From assembly GCF_002797975.1 (NCBI RefSeq), contig NZ_PGET01000001.1, forward strand, positions 1,488,001-1,552,000: DNA of 64,000 nt, given 5' to 3'. Origin of the DNA: [Clostridium] celerecrescens 18A (GTDB lineage: Bacteria > Bacillota > Clostridia > Lachnospirales > Lachnospiraceae). Below are positions 1 to 8,115 of this stretch, piece by piece (within the stretch, counting starts at the first letter, position 1; each line of letters opens with the position of its first letter). A program made the translations under genes and the position numbers. The notes under the pieces were generated by a model. That model ran no database searches and had not been told where the DNA came from. It was given only the letters and a program-made list of their open reading frames with translations.

Positions 1-238
1 GGGAGTTGAGTCCATCCTGGAATTTGTCTCAATTGCGGGAGCGTGTAAAGAAAAAATAAATTTGGCCTGCGGAGATAGAACGGTAAACGCAAAATCGTTG
101 CTTTCTGTGCTGTCTTTGGCCACTGCGGAAGGGTTGGAACTGATCATTCATGAAGACTCCAGCGACTCTCTTTTAAGACTTCTGGAACTGTATGTAGAGC
201 ACGGAAGACTTCTTGGCAGCAAACATATTGCTGTCTGA
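1..238 (+). CDS. HPr-like protein, 3' part only (left edge)
   Basis: The reading frame is open from base 2 and stops at TGA 236-238. About 78 residues are visible. The stretch VNAKSLLSVLSLA is the conserved second half of the PTS phosphocarrier HPr, including the region of the regulatory serine. Aligning backward from INLACGDRTVNAKS, the position of the phosphorylated histidine (normally in a GLHARP motif) falls at the first visible residue, which is Gly, and no GLHARP motif is present. HPr-fold paralogues without the active histidine are, from memory, common in Clostridia and are regulatory or of unknown function. The start lies outside the window, so a shifted alignment cannot be excluded. 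It is separate from the complete HPr at 36585. Confidence 0.7.
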   Translation, partial: GVESILEFVSIAGACKEKINLACGDRTVNAKSLLSVLSLATAEGLELIIHEDSSDSLLRLLELYVEHGRLLGSKHIAV

Positions 239-276
239 TCCAATAGATTAAAATCAAAACTGACAGGAAAAGGAAC

Positions 277-305
277 TTGAAAAACAAAACAAAGTAGTGT
301 ATACT
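277..305 (+). promoter_or_regulatory. Sigma-A promoter of 6S RNA
   Basis: TTGAAA at 277-282 and TATACT at 300-305 are separated by 17 bp. Transcription would begin near 312, where the 6S RNA fold begins. Confidence 0.75.
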
Positions 306-311
306 AAGACC

Positions 312-505
312 ATAGAAAACATGGGAATGTAATTCCTGAAATGTGCGACACTCTTACCTTTTTTGAACCTACATTATGACTCATGGGATTCCGATATTTT
401 CAGGTGGATGTCAAGCCTCCGTTTGCAGTGGAAGGCAGAAACTTGAGTGAGGTTGCCCACCTAGCAAGGCTAGGCGTCAATAAGTAAGAACCGGCATTTT
501 GGGGT
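312..505 (+). ncRNA. ssrS: 6S RNA
   Basis: This fills most of the 372-bp gap between the HPr-like gene and the AI-2E gene. It has the order of conserved blocks typical of Firmicute 6S RNA: TTGAACCTAC, a GGG...TCC segment, TTTTCAGGTGG, AAGCCTC, GTTGCCCACCT, then a closing strand. The ends pair: AAATGT (339-344) with GCATTT (494-499), and TCTTAC (352-357) with GTAAGA (484-489). This leaves the long rod with a central bubble that mimics an open promoter and traps RNA polymerase holoenzyme in stationary phase. A consensus promoter precedes it and a strong terminator follows. The identification is by recalled motif and pairing, not by covariance search; exact ends are approximate. Confidence 0.75.
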
Positions 506-516
506 TACCAAAGAAA

Positions 517-548
517 AAAGCAGCGAGAAATCGCTGCTTTAATTTTAT
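517..548 (+). terminator. Rho-independent terminator after 6S RNA
   Basis: AAAGCAGCGA (517-526), GAAA tetraloop, TCGCTGCTTT (531-540), then TAATTTTA. It is a perfect 10-bp stem. Confidence 0.85.
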
Positions 549-610
549 GTAAAAGTATGGTACAGTATAGGATAGACAATAGTCAATCTTAAAAACTTAG
601 GAGAATTTTT

Positions 611-1843
611 ATGAAAGAGACAAAATTTCGGAATTATTTATGCTGGGGAGTCACAGCACTTTCCGTTATTGCCTTGAGCATAACCTTTGCCTTTTTCCTT
701 TCCAGATTCCAGGCTGTGAAAGGTACGGTAAAAATAATTGTGGGGATTCTTATGCCTGTCATTTACGGGGCAGTCCTCGCATATCTTTTACTGCCGGTAT
801 ATAACAAGTCCAGAGACATTACGGTACGCCTGTTTTCTTCCAGATGGAAAAATGGGAATGGGGTGAAGTCCATATCCCGGGCCGCGGCAACTGTGGTCAG
901 CTTAATTTTTCTGTTTGTGATAGTAGTCGGACTTTTCTGGATGATCATCCCCCAGATCTATACAAGTGTCATGGGACTCCAGGAATCATTGGGCGAGAAT
1001 ATGAACGATCTGGCCCTGTGGCTTCAGAATATGCTTGAGGATAATCCTTCTGTAGAACGGGCGGTCATACCCATATACGACCGGCTGACAGGCCAACTGC
1101 AAAATTGGATGACCTCTGATCTGGTCCCCAACATGTCCATGTTGATCGGCAGCCTTTCCAGCGGACTGCTAAGCGTGGTACTGGTTCTAAAGAATATACT
1201 GATCGGTATAATCGTAATGGTTTATCTCCTGAACATAAAAGGAACGCTTTCTGCTCAGGGCAAAAAAATCATTTACAGTATATTTCCTATTAAAACGGCT
1301 AACCAGGCAATCGATGAAATCCGTTTTGTTCACCGGGTGTTCGGCGGGTTCATAACGGGAAAGATTTTAGATTCCCTGATTATCGGGATTATGTGCTTTT
1401 TTCTTTTGAACGCTATGAATATGCCTTACACACTGTTAGTAAGCGTGATTGTGGGCGTAACCAATGTGATTCCCTTTTTTGGTCCGTTTATCGGAGCTAT
1501 TCCCAGTGCATTTTTAATCCTGCTGGTCAGCCCTATTAAGTGTCTGTATTTCCTGATATTCATTCTTTTGCTCCAGCAGTTTGACGGAAATATCCTGGGT
1601 CCGAAAATATTGGGACAATCCACGGGGCTTCCCAGCTTTTGGGTGCTGTTTTCAATCCTGCTTTTTGGCGGACTGTTTGGTTTTGTGGGAATGATCATTG
1701 CGGTGCCGACCTTTGCAGTGTTTTACAGTGTCGTTTCGAGGCTGGTAAACCGTTCCCTTACGAAAAAGGATCTCTCCCTTAAAACGGTGGACTATTATGA
1801 TCTGGAGCGGATTGATGAAAACAAAAAAACTTATATGAGATAA
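611..1843 (+). CDS. AI-2E family transporter (PerM/YdiK-like)
   Basis: A 410-residue polytopic membrane protein of the AI-2E/PerM family (PF01594). It has two early membrane segments (about residues 10-65), a long extracytoplasmic stretch (about 115-200), and a cluster of helices from about 205 to 390. The family motif PFFGPFIGAIPS lies near residue 290. Some members export the quorum signal AI-2 and others act in Na+/H+ exchange, so the substrate is unknown. The ATG is preceded by TTAGGAG. The stop lies 9 bp before the SpoIID-domain gene, so the two are probably co-transcribed. Family confident, function not. Confidence 0.85.
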   Translation: MKETKFRNYLCWGVTALSVIALSITFAFFLSRFQAVKGTVKIIVGILMPVIYGAVLAYLLLPVYNKSRDITVRLFSSRWKNGNGVKSISRAAATVVSLIFLFVIVVGLFWMIIPQIYTSVMGLQESLGENMNDLALWLQNMLEDNPSVERAVIPIYDRLTGQLQNWMTSDLVPNMSMLIGSLSSGLLSVVLVLKNILIGIIVMVYLLNIKGTLSAQGKKIIYSIFPIKTANQAIDEIRFVHRVFGGFITGKILDSLIIGIMCFFLLNAMNMPYTLLVSVIVGVTNVIPFFGPFIGAIPSAFLILLVSPIKCLYFLIFILLLQQFDGNILGPKILGQSTGLPSFWVLFSILLFGGLFGFVGMIIAVPTFAVFYSVVSRLVNRSLTKKDLSLKTVDYYDLERIDENKKTYMR

Positions 1844-1852
1844 GAGGAGCGC

Positions 1853-4129
1853 ATGAATAAAAAGACATTTATCGGATTTATAGTCGGTATTCCTCTTTTG
1901 GTTTTGATTCTCATTATTATTATTCTGGTAAATGAACCGGAACCGGAGGGAATATCAAGGGGGGTAGCATATAAGTCAGCTGCACTTCTTCTTACCGATA
2001 GAGAAAGCTGTGAAAAAATGCTGAAGGAACATAGCCAGGAATACTTTCCGGAAAAGGAACAGAATAACTGGTATGTGAAATACATGAATTACCTGTATGC
2101 AGGCGGTTATCTTGACCCCCATGAAATTCCGGCAAAAAGTGATACTGCGGAAGGCTTTCTGACCTATAAAGAGGCGGAAAGCCTGGCGGAGGCTCTGGTT
2201 CCTGGATCAGGAAAGAGGATTCATGAAAGCAGCAAAAAACAAAATAAGAAACTTCCGGCTGATGAATGGTGGTATTTGTATGAAGAACTGAGGCAGGCAC
2301 TGGATAAGGAAGGAACGATCAAAGTGCTTGACGTATTTCTTTATGGCACTCCTACCAATGTAAAAACTGCAACAGCCTGGACTGCCTATACCAGCGGGGG
2401 AAATTTTCAATTTGAAGGCATCAGCCTGGATTCTTACATAGACTGGGAGTTAAAGCTCCTGGTAAAAGGCAATGAGATCATTGCATTAAAAGAAGCGGTG
2501 ACAGATTCCATAACCTATAAAAATGTCTGGCTGACCACAGGAACTGGAGGTACATTCGGTGTATACCTGGGATCAGTGGAACGTACTTTTCCCCTTGAGG
2601 CCTCTTTGGGGCAGCCGGAGGATTTTGCCAATAATATTGCGGATATCAGTTTAAAAAGAGGGAGCCTTCAAAAGGTTACCTTAAAGAAAAAGAAGATATC
2701 GGGGAAGGTTCTTGCGGTGAAGGATGATTCTGTTGAGGTTGAGGGGTATGGCAGCTTAAAGCTGGATAAAGATTTTAAGGTATACCGGTTATACGGTCAG
2801 TTTGAAGAGCGCAGTGTCTCTGATATTCTTGTAGGATATGATATACAGGATTTTGTTGTTGCCCATGGCAGGATATGTGCTGCCTTACTGGTAAGGGAAT
2901 TTGATGCTAAGAGCATTCGTGTCCTTTTGATGAGCACCAATTTCCAGTCTATCTTCCATCCGTCAGTAACCCTGTCTGCTGAAAGTGGTCTGTTATTGAC
3001 CTATGGCGAGAAGGAGGTAAAGGTGCCTCCAAAGGCAGAAGTAATTATTGATACCTCAGATGAGCGGCTAAAGGATGGACGTATTGTAATCGCACCTTTA
3101 GAAAAAGGAGATTCCATTTCCGTTAATTCCATCCAGAGGTCCTATGGCACCCCGGCCTATGACGGAACGATTGAGATACGTAAGGAAGCCGATGGGCTGC
3201 TATTAGTCAATGAGTTGTACCTGGAAGATTATCTGACTAAGGTTGTTCCCAGCGAGATGCCAGACAGCTATGAAAAGGAAGCTTTAAAAGCTCAGGCTGT
3301 CTGTGCCAGAACCTATGCGTTCCGTCAGATCCAGAGCAACACCTACAGCAAATACGGAGCCCATGTGGATGACAGTACCAGATTCCAGGTTTATAACAAT
3401 CTGCAGGCTGCATCAAAAACAGAAGAAGCGGTACGCGAGACTTATGGAAAGCTGTTGTTTTATAACGATAAACCAATTGAAGCTTTTTATTTCTCAACCT
3501 CTTGCGGACATACAACCGACGGGAGCATATGGGGAGGAGATCCGGCTGGTTTTCCCTATCTTGATGGCAGCCTTCTTCAGGATAGCAGGGGAGTATTAAA
3601 TTTGTCGACAAATTCTGATTTTGATGAATTTATAAAGAAAAAAGATTATCCAGCCTTTGATTCAGGTTTCCCCATGTACCGATGGGAAACCACTGTCACG
3701 AACCGGCAGCTGGAGGAAGAAATCACCGAAGTCGGGTCGATCCTGAATATTACTGTAACAGAACGGGGAGTAGGCGGAATTGTTAAAAAACTAAGGGTCG
3801 AGGGATCCGACGGCGTCATGACCATCAATGGGGAAGGACAGGTAAGGGCAAAGCTTGGAAATAAATATATGAGCATTACAAAGCTTGATGGTACGCTTAT
3901 GAAGAATTTTGACTCCCTTCCCAGTGCCTATATTGCAATAGAAAATCAAGGCGTTGATGACAATAATATCACAACCTTTCATATCTATGGGGGAGGTTTT
4001 GGGCATGGTGTCGGAATGAGTCAGAATGGGGCTCAGGCCATGGCAAAGGGCGGAAAGAATTTCGAGGATATCCTGAAATTCTTCTATCATGACACGGAAG
4101 TGCGGGAGGCAGAGCAGAGTAAGGAATGA
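1853..4129 (+). CDS. SpoIID/LytB domain protein, membrane anchored
   Basis: 758 residues. An N-terminal signal anchor (about residues 7-27, LLVLILIIIILV) is followed by roughly 400 residues of unassigned extracytoplasmic sequence. The C-terminal 320 residues are a SpoIID domain, with VPSEMPDSYEKEALKAQAVCARTYA near residue 465, SCGHTTDGSIWGG near 555, and the C-terminal GGGFGHGVGMSQNGAQAMA. SpoIID family proteins are lytic transglycosylases acting on denuded peptidoglycan. The classical SpoIID for engulfment is about 330 residues, so this larger protein is a LytB-type relative and may act in wall remodelling instead. RBS AAGAGGAG precedes ATG 1853. It lies between an AI-2E permease and a subtilase on the same strand. 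Confidence 0.87.
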   Translation: MNKKTFIGFIVGIPLLVLILIIIILVNEPEPEGISRGVAYKSAALLLTDRESCEKMLKEHSQEYFPEKEQNNWYVKYMNYLYAGGYLDPHEIPAKSDTAEGFLTYKEAESLAEALVPGSGKRIHESSKKQNKKLPADEWWYLYEELRQALDKEGTIKVLDVFLYGTPTNVKTATAWTAYTSGGNFQFEGISLDSYIDWELKLLVKGNEIIALKEAVTDSITYKNVWLTTGTGGTFGVYLGSVERTFPLEASLGQPEDFANNIADISLKRGSLQKVTLKKKKISGKVLAVKDDSVEVEGYGSLKLDKDFKVYRLYGQFEERSVSDILVGYDIQDFVVAHGRICAALLVREFDAKSIRVLLMSTNFQSIFHPSVTLSAESGLLLTYGEKEVKVPPKAEVIIDTSDERLKDGRIVIAPLEKGDSISVNSIQRSYGTPAYDGTIEIRKEADGLLLVNELYLEDYLTKVVPSEMPDSYEKEALKAQAVCARTYAFRQIQSNTYSKYGAHVDDSTRFQVYNNLQAASKTEEAVRETYGKLLFYNDKPIEAFYFSTSCGHTTDGSIWGGDPAGFPYLDGSLLQDSRGVLNLSTNSDFDEFIKKKDYPAFDSGFPMYRWETTVTNRQLEEEITEVGSILNITVTERGVGGIVKKLRVEGSDGVMTINGEGQVRAKLGNKYMSITKLDGTLMKNFDSLPSAYIAIENQGVDDNNITTFHIYGGGFGHGVGMSQNGAQAMAKGGKNFEDILKFFYHDTEVREAEQSKE

Positions 4130-4177
4130 GAATGACTTTTCCAGCGTAGGATGATAGAAAAAACACAGGAATGTCGT

Positions 4178-5881
4178 ATGCAAGATCAAAAGCTGGAAGT
4201 CCTGTTAAATCTTGCCCTCAGCGCAACTCCTGAAGAGCGTGAAAAATCAGGCAATTTAAATGTAGGATATAATCCCGAGGAAAAAACATGGGATGTGATT
4301 GTAAAGCATTCCGGAGATATAAGCAATCTTTCCCTGGTGGGAATCCGTGTGGAACAAATGGTGAATGAATACTCTATACTTACCGTACCGGAATCCCTTA
4401 TTGACCAGTTAAGTGCCTTGCCTCAAATCGAATATGTAGAGAAACCAAAGAGGCTGTTTTTTGCCATCAACCAGGCAAAGTCGGCCTCTTGTGTCAATCT
4501 GGTCCAGCAGGGAAGCAATCCTCTTACCGGAAGGGGCGTTTTGGTAGCTATTATTGATTCGGGAATTGATTATTACCACGCTGATTTCCGGAATGATGAC
4601 GGTACGACCAGGATTGTAGCGCTGTGGGATCAGACACTGGACCGGGTGTTCACTGCAGAAGAAATCAATGCCGCCCTGGCTACCGGAAGCAGGACAGAGG
4701 CCAGAAAGCTGGTTCCAACCGTAGATATTTCCGGCCATGGCACAGCCGTGGCATCCATAGCGGCAGGAAACGGAAGGGAAAACAGGGGACAATACCGGGG
4801 AATTGCTTTTGAAAGCCCTCTTTTAGTTGTAAAGCTTGGAGTTCCTCAGGAAGGAGGATTTCCCAGGACCACAGAACTTATGCGTGCGGTTAATTTTGCG
4901 GTACAACAGGCTGTAAGTATGCAGATGCCTCTGGCCATTAACTTAAGCTTTGGAAATACTTATGGATCCCATGACGGCACCAGCCTTTTAGAGACATTCC
5001 TTGATGACTTATCCAATTACGGGAAGACGGTGATTGTGGTGGGAACGGGTAACGAAGGGGTGGCCGGCGGTCATATTTCCGGAGTTCTGACAATGTCAAA
5101 TCCCGAGGAGATTGAGCTGAGCGTGGGAGGATACCAGCGAAGCTTCAGTGTACAGCTTTGGAAATCCTATGCGGATTTATTTGATATCAGCATTATAACA
5201 CCTTCCGGAGTAGTGATCGGACCCATCAGCAGCAGCCTGGGGCCTCAAACCCTGAACTATGGAAATACAAGAATTTTACTGTATTATGGGAAGCCCGGAC
5301 CATACAGTGTGGCGCAGGAAGTTTATATGGATTTCCTTCCCCTCGATACCTATATCGACAGCGGGATATGGAAATTCCGCCTGACTCCCAGACAGATCGT
5401 GGAAGGCAAATACGATCTCTGGCTCCCATCCGCCGGAGTGCTGAGTGAGTCTACCAGGTTTTTAAGAGCCACACCTGAAACCACTTTGACCATTCCCTCT
5501 ACGGCCAACAAGGTCATTTCCGTGGGTGCATATGATGATACCTATCAGTCTTATGCGGATTTTTCCGGCAGAGGATTTACCAGGAGAACCAATCTGGTAA
5601 AACCGGATATTGCGGCTCCCGGAGTGGGGATCATTGCGGCAAGGGCCGGAGGCGGGTATGAAACGGTAACAGGTACGTCCTTTGCAACTCCTTTTGTCAC
5701 CGGCAGCGCCGCCCTTTTGATGCAATGGGGAATTGTGGATGGAAGGGATCCGTTTTTGTTCGGGGAAAAGGTTAAGGCTTATTTCATTCGAGGTGCCAGG
5801 CCCTTGCCAGGAATTACGAAATATCCCAATCCTGAGCTTGGATACGGTGCTTTATGCGTGAGTGACAGCCTTCCTGTATAA
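4178..5881 (+). CDS. Subtilisin-like serine protease (S8), Csp-like
   Basis: 567 residues from ATG 4178, which has CAGGAA 6 bp upstream. An in-frame ATG at 4151 has its AGG directly abutting it and was not chosen. The S8 triad is intact: Asp in IIDSGID (about residue 127), His in GHGTAVASIAAG (about 187), Ser in GTSFATPF (about 501), with the oxyanion Asn in GTGNEG (about 292). A roughly 100-residue N-terminal region resembles a subtilase prodomain, and a jelly-roll-like insert separates Asn and Ser, as in clostridial CspB/CspC germination proteases. There is no signal peptide, fitting a cytoplasmic or spore-located enzyme. It follows the SpoIID-domain gene by about 48 bp. A germination role is inference; S8 membership is firm. 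Confidence 0.85.
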   Translation: MQDQKLEVLLNLALSATPEEREKSGNLNVGYNPEEKTWDVIVKHSGDISNLSLVGIRVEQMVNEYSILTVPESLIDQLSALPQIEYVEKPKRLFFAINQAKSASCVNLVQQGSNPLTGRGVLVAIIDSGIDYYHADFRNDDGTTRIVALWDQTLDRVFTAEEINAALATGSRTEARKLVPTVDISGHGTAVASIAAGNGRENRGQYRGIAFESPLLVVKLGVPQEGGFPRTTELMRAVNFAVQQAVSMQMPLAINLSFGNTYGSHDGTSLLETFLDDLSNYGKTVIVVGTGNEGVAGGHISGVLTMSNPEEIELSVGGYQRSFSVQLWKSYADLFDISIITPSGVVIGPISSSLGPQTLNYGNTRILLYYGKPGPYSVAQEVYMDFLPLDTYIDSGIWKFRLTPRQIVEGKYDLWLPSAGVLSESTRFLRATPETTLTIPSTANKVISVGAYDDTYQSYADFSGRGFTRRTNLVKPDIAAPGVGIIAARAGGGYETVTGTSFATPFVTGSAALLMQWGIVDGRDPFLFGEKVKAYFIRGARPLPGITKYPNPELGYGALCVSDSLPV

Positions 5882-5918
5882 CAAGGAAGGTACGCCCTGA
5901 CAGGATGATGAAAAGCCA

Positions 5919-5947
5919 TTGGAAAAACAAGCAAAATGATTTATAAT
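5919..5947 (+). promoter_or_regulatory. Sigma-A promoter before AraC gene leader
   Basis: TTGGAA 5919-5924, 17-bp spacer, TATAAT 5942-5947. Predicted start near 5954, giving a roughly 110-nt leader. Confidence 0.65.
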
Positions 5948-6045
5948 ATAGTTTATGAACTTGCAGCGCAAGTGAAGATAAAAGGGCTGCCTTTTAGCCC
6001 GTCCATCCGATTATGAAAACATCTATTGTTTTCATAATAGAATCA
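5948..6045 (+). repeat. Structured intergenic repeat, copy A
   Basis: The leader of the AraC gene contains three hairpins. The first is ACTTGC/GCAAGT (5959-5973). The second is GGGCT/AGCCC (5984-6000, 7-nt loop). The third is ATTATGAAAAC/GTTTTCATAAT (6010-6038). GTCCATCCG lies between the second and third. A second copy precedes rnpB at about 14345-14443: the 20-mer GTCCATCCGATTATGAAAAC is identical, and the GGGCT stem is replaced by a differently sequenced but still paired stem. I do not recognise it as a named RNA family or repeat. Confidence 0.6.
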
Positions 6046-6065
6046 GTACTTTTGGGAGGTGTGAA

Positions 6066-6896
6066 ATGGAAGTCAGACATGAACTGGTCATTCCCAATGA
6101 TGATTTGCCTTTCCGGTTGTTTATTTTTGAGGGAAGAGATGGAAATTACAAGGTCACGAAACATTGGCACCATTCCGTTGAGATTTTTCTGGTTCAGGAG
6201 GGCAGGATTGATTTTTATATCAACAACAGCCACCTTTCCCTTGAGAAACAGGATTTTGTGCTGGTCAATTCCAATGAAGTCCATTCCATTGAATGTCCAA
6301 ATCCTAATATTACCATAGTTCTTCAAATACCGGCGGAAACCTTTGAGGAGTACATGGGAGAAGAGACCTATGTGAATTTTGAGAAAAAGGATGAGGTCCA
6401 AAATAAGAAACTGACACAGCTGGTGATTTCCATGTTTTCCATATATGAGGAACAGGAATATGGTTATAGCCTGAAGGTAAAAAGCCTGTTCTATGAACTT
6501 CTATATCTTTTGGTTACGGAGTTTAAGTCGGAAACCATGGATAAGGAGGTTATCCGCCAAAAAAAGCAGCTCGACAAGCTGTCAAAGGTGACTCAGTATA
6601 TGAGAGAAAATTATGACCAGGACTTAAAGCTTGATGAGGTGGCAGGGCGATTTGGCTTCAGCCCTACCTACTTGTCCAGAATTTTTCAAAAATATGCGCA
6701 GGTCAATTACCGTACCTATCTTATTGACCTGCGTGTCAAATATGCGGTCCGGGAACTGGCAGGGACCGGCGGTGAGATTGGTGAGATCGCCATGAAGCAT
6801 GGATTTCCGGACAGCAGGGCCTTTTCAAAGGCATTTAAGAAGAGGTATGGCTGTCTTCCCAGTGAATACAGGAAATATCTGGATGCAGGCAGATAA
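6066..6896 (+). CDS. AraC family transcriptional regulator
   Basis: 276 residues. The N-terminal half (about 1-110) is a cupin-like sensing domain (KHWHHSVEIFLVQEGRIDFYI, then EVHSIECP), typical of AraC regulators that bind a small ligand such as a sugar. The C-terminal 100 residues hold two helix-turn-helix motifs: LDEVAGRFGFSPTYLSRIFQKY and GEIAMKHGFPDSRAFSKAFKKRYG, ending in PSEYRK. GGGAGGTG lies 5 bp before ATG 6066. It is monocistronic behind its own promoter and a structured leader. No obvious target operon is adjacent, since the next gene is dgt, so its regulon cannot be stated. Confidence 0.88.
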   Translation: MEVRHELVIPNDDLPFRLFIFEGRDGNYKVTKHWHHSVEIFLVQEGRIDFYINNSHLSLEKQDFVLVNSNEVHSIECPNPNITIVLQIPAETFEEYMGEETYVNFEKKDEVQNKKLTQLVISMFSIYEEQEYGYSLKVKSLFYELLYLLVTEFKSETMDKEVIRQKKQLDKLSKVTQYMRENYDQDLKLDEVAGRFGFSPTYLSRIFQKYAQVNYRTYLIDLRVKYAVRELAGTGGEIGEIAMKHGFPDSRAFSKAFKKRYGCLPSEYRKYLDAGR

Positions 6897-6902
6897 CGGA
6901 TA

Positions 6903-6953
6903 TTGCAATTATTTTAATATAGGGTGTTATAATTACTGAAAATATGATATAAT
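6903..6953 (+). promoter_or_regulatory. Candidate promoter region for the dgt-dnaG-rpoD operon
   Basis: Two TATAAT hexamers lie upstream of dgt, at 6928-6933 and 6948-6953. The first has TTGCAA at 6903-6908 but with a 19-bp spacer; the second has only a poor -35. Which one is used is not decidable from sequence. Confidence 0.4.
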
Positions 6954-6985
6954 GTACCATAACTTTGGGCGAAGGAAGTGATTGT

Positions 6986-7996
6986 ATGAATATCAGGGAA
7001 TCCACTGAACAATGGGAGGAAGCATATTTAAGTCCTTATGCCGCTATCAGTAAGAACAGCAAAGGAAGAGAGCGGAAAGAGGAATCTTGTGATATCCGGA
7101 CTGCCTACCAACGGGACCGGGACCGGATCATTCACTGCAAGGCATTTCGCAGGCTGAAACATAAAACCCAGGTTTTTCTGGCCCCGGAAGGGGATCATTA
7201 CAGAACCAGGCTGACTCATACCCTGGAAGTATCCCAGATAGCCAGAACCATAGCAAAATCCCTGCGCATGAACGAAGACTTAACGGAGGCCATAGCTTTG
7301 GCTCATGATCTGGGCCATACCCCATTCGGCCATTCCGGGGAAGCAATTTTGAATAAGATCTGCTCCCAGGGCTTTGCTCATTATAAGCAAAGTGTACGGG
7401 TAGTGGAGGTTTTGGAAAAGGACGGCATGGGCTTGAACCTTACTTGGGAGGTCCGGGATGGAATCTTAAATCACCGCACCAGCGGTCACCCTTCCACCTT
7501 AGAAGGAGGCATTGTCCGCCTGTCGGATAAGATTGCCTACATCAACCATGACATTGACGATGCCATCAGGGCAAAGATGTTTGTGGAAGAGGATCTGCCG
7601 GAGTGCTATACGGGTGTTTTGGGTCACAGCGTTCGTGAAAGACTTAACAATCTGATCCATGATATTATCCGCAACAGCTATGGAAAGCCGGAGATCATAA
7701 TGTCTCCTGATATGGAGAAGGCCATGCAGGGGCTGCGCACCTGGATGTTTGATAACGTTTATAAAAGTGATATCCCAAAAGCAGAAGAAGGGAAAGCACA
7801 GCATCTCATCGTCATGCTTTTTAATTACTATATGGAGCACCCGGACAAGCTTGCGGAGGAATACCGCACCTTAATGGAGGAAGGTGAGGAAAGCCGGGAA
7901 CAGGCGGTCTGCGATTACATAGCAGGCATGAGCGACAGATTTGCCATTGATAAATTTGAAGAGCTGTTTGTCCCAAAAGCCTGGAAAATGGTTTAA
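6986..7996 (+). CDS. dgt: Deoxyguanosinetriphosphate triphosphohydrolase-like protein
   Basis: 336 residues from ATG 6986 with GAAGGAAG 7 bp upstream; an in-frame TTG at 6965 lacks a good RBS. HD-superfamily dNTPase: conserved HCKAFRRLKHKTQVF, then RTRLTHTLEVSQIARTIA, and the metal-binding HD in AHDLGHTPFGHSGE, with a later histidine/aspartate pair in KIAYINHDIDDA. The enzyme removes triphosphate from dGTP or other dNTPs. In Firmicutes it often precedes dnaG and rpoD, as here, so it would be co-expressed with the replication primase and the primary sigma factor. The gap to dnaG is 93 bp and holds a small overlapping ORF. Confidence 0.9.
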   Translation: MNIRESTEQWEEAYLSPYAAISKNSKGRERKEESCDIRTAYQRDRDRIIHCKAFRRLKHKTQVFLAPEGDHYRTRLTHTLEVSQIARTIAKSLRMNEDLTEAIALAHDLGHTPFGHSGEAILNKICSQGFAHYKQSVRVVEVLEKDGMGLNLTWEVRDGILNHRTSGHPSTLEGGIVRLSDKIAYINHDIDDAIRAKMFVEEDLPECYTGVLGHSVRERLNNLIHDIIRNSYGKPEIIMSPDMEKAMQGLRTWMFDNVYKSDIPKAEEGKAQHLIVMLFNYYMEHPDKLAEEYRTLMEEGEESREQAVCDYIAGMSDRFAIDKFEELFVPKAWKMV

Positions 7997-8001
7997 AGCA
8001 A

Positions 8002-8115
8002 ATGAAACTGAAAAGGAGAAACACCCTGCGGGTATACCTTCATGGCCAAAATATTTTGTCTGAAAAGAGGAAAGGAGAAATGAAGCTTCATGCGATATTC
8101 GGAAGAAGTAATTGA
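8002..8115 (+). CDS. Possible 37-codon ORF overlapping the dnaG start
   Basis: ATG 8002 to TGA 8113-8115 encodes a basic peptide. An internal in-frame ATG at 8080 is placed ideally behind AAAGGAG (8071-8077). The dnaG ATG at 8090 has only this same Shine-Dalgarno, about 12 nt away. The ORF overlaps the first 26 bases of dnaG. It has no similarity I recognise and may be noise, or it may couple translation into dnaG. Confidence 0.2.
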   Translation: MKLKRRNTLRVYLHGQNILSEKRKGEMKLHAIFGRSN

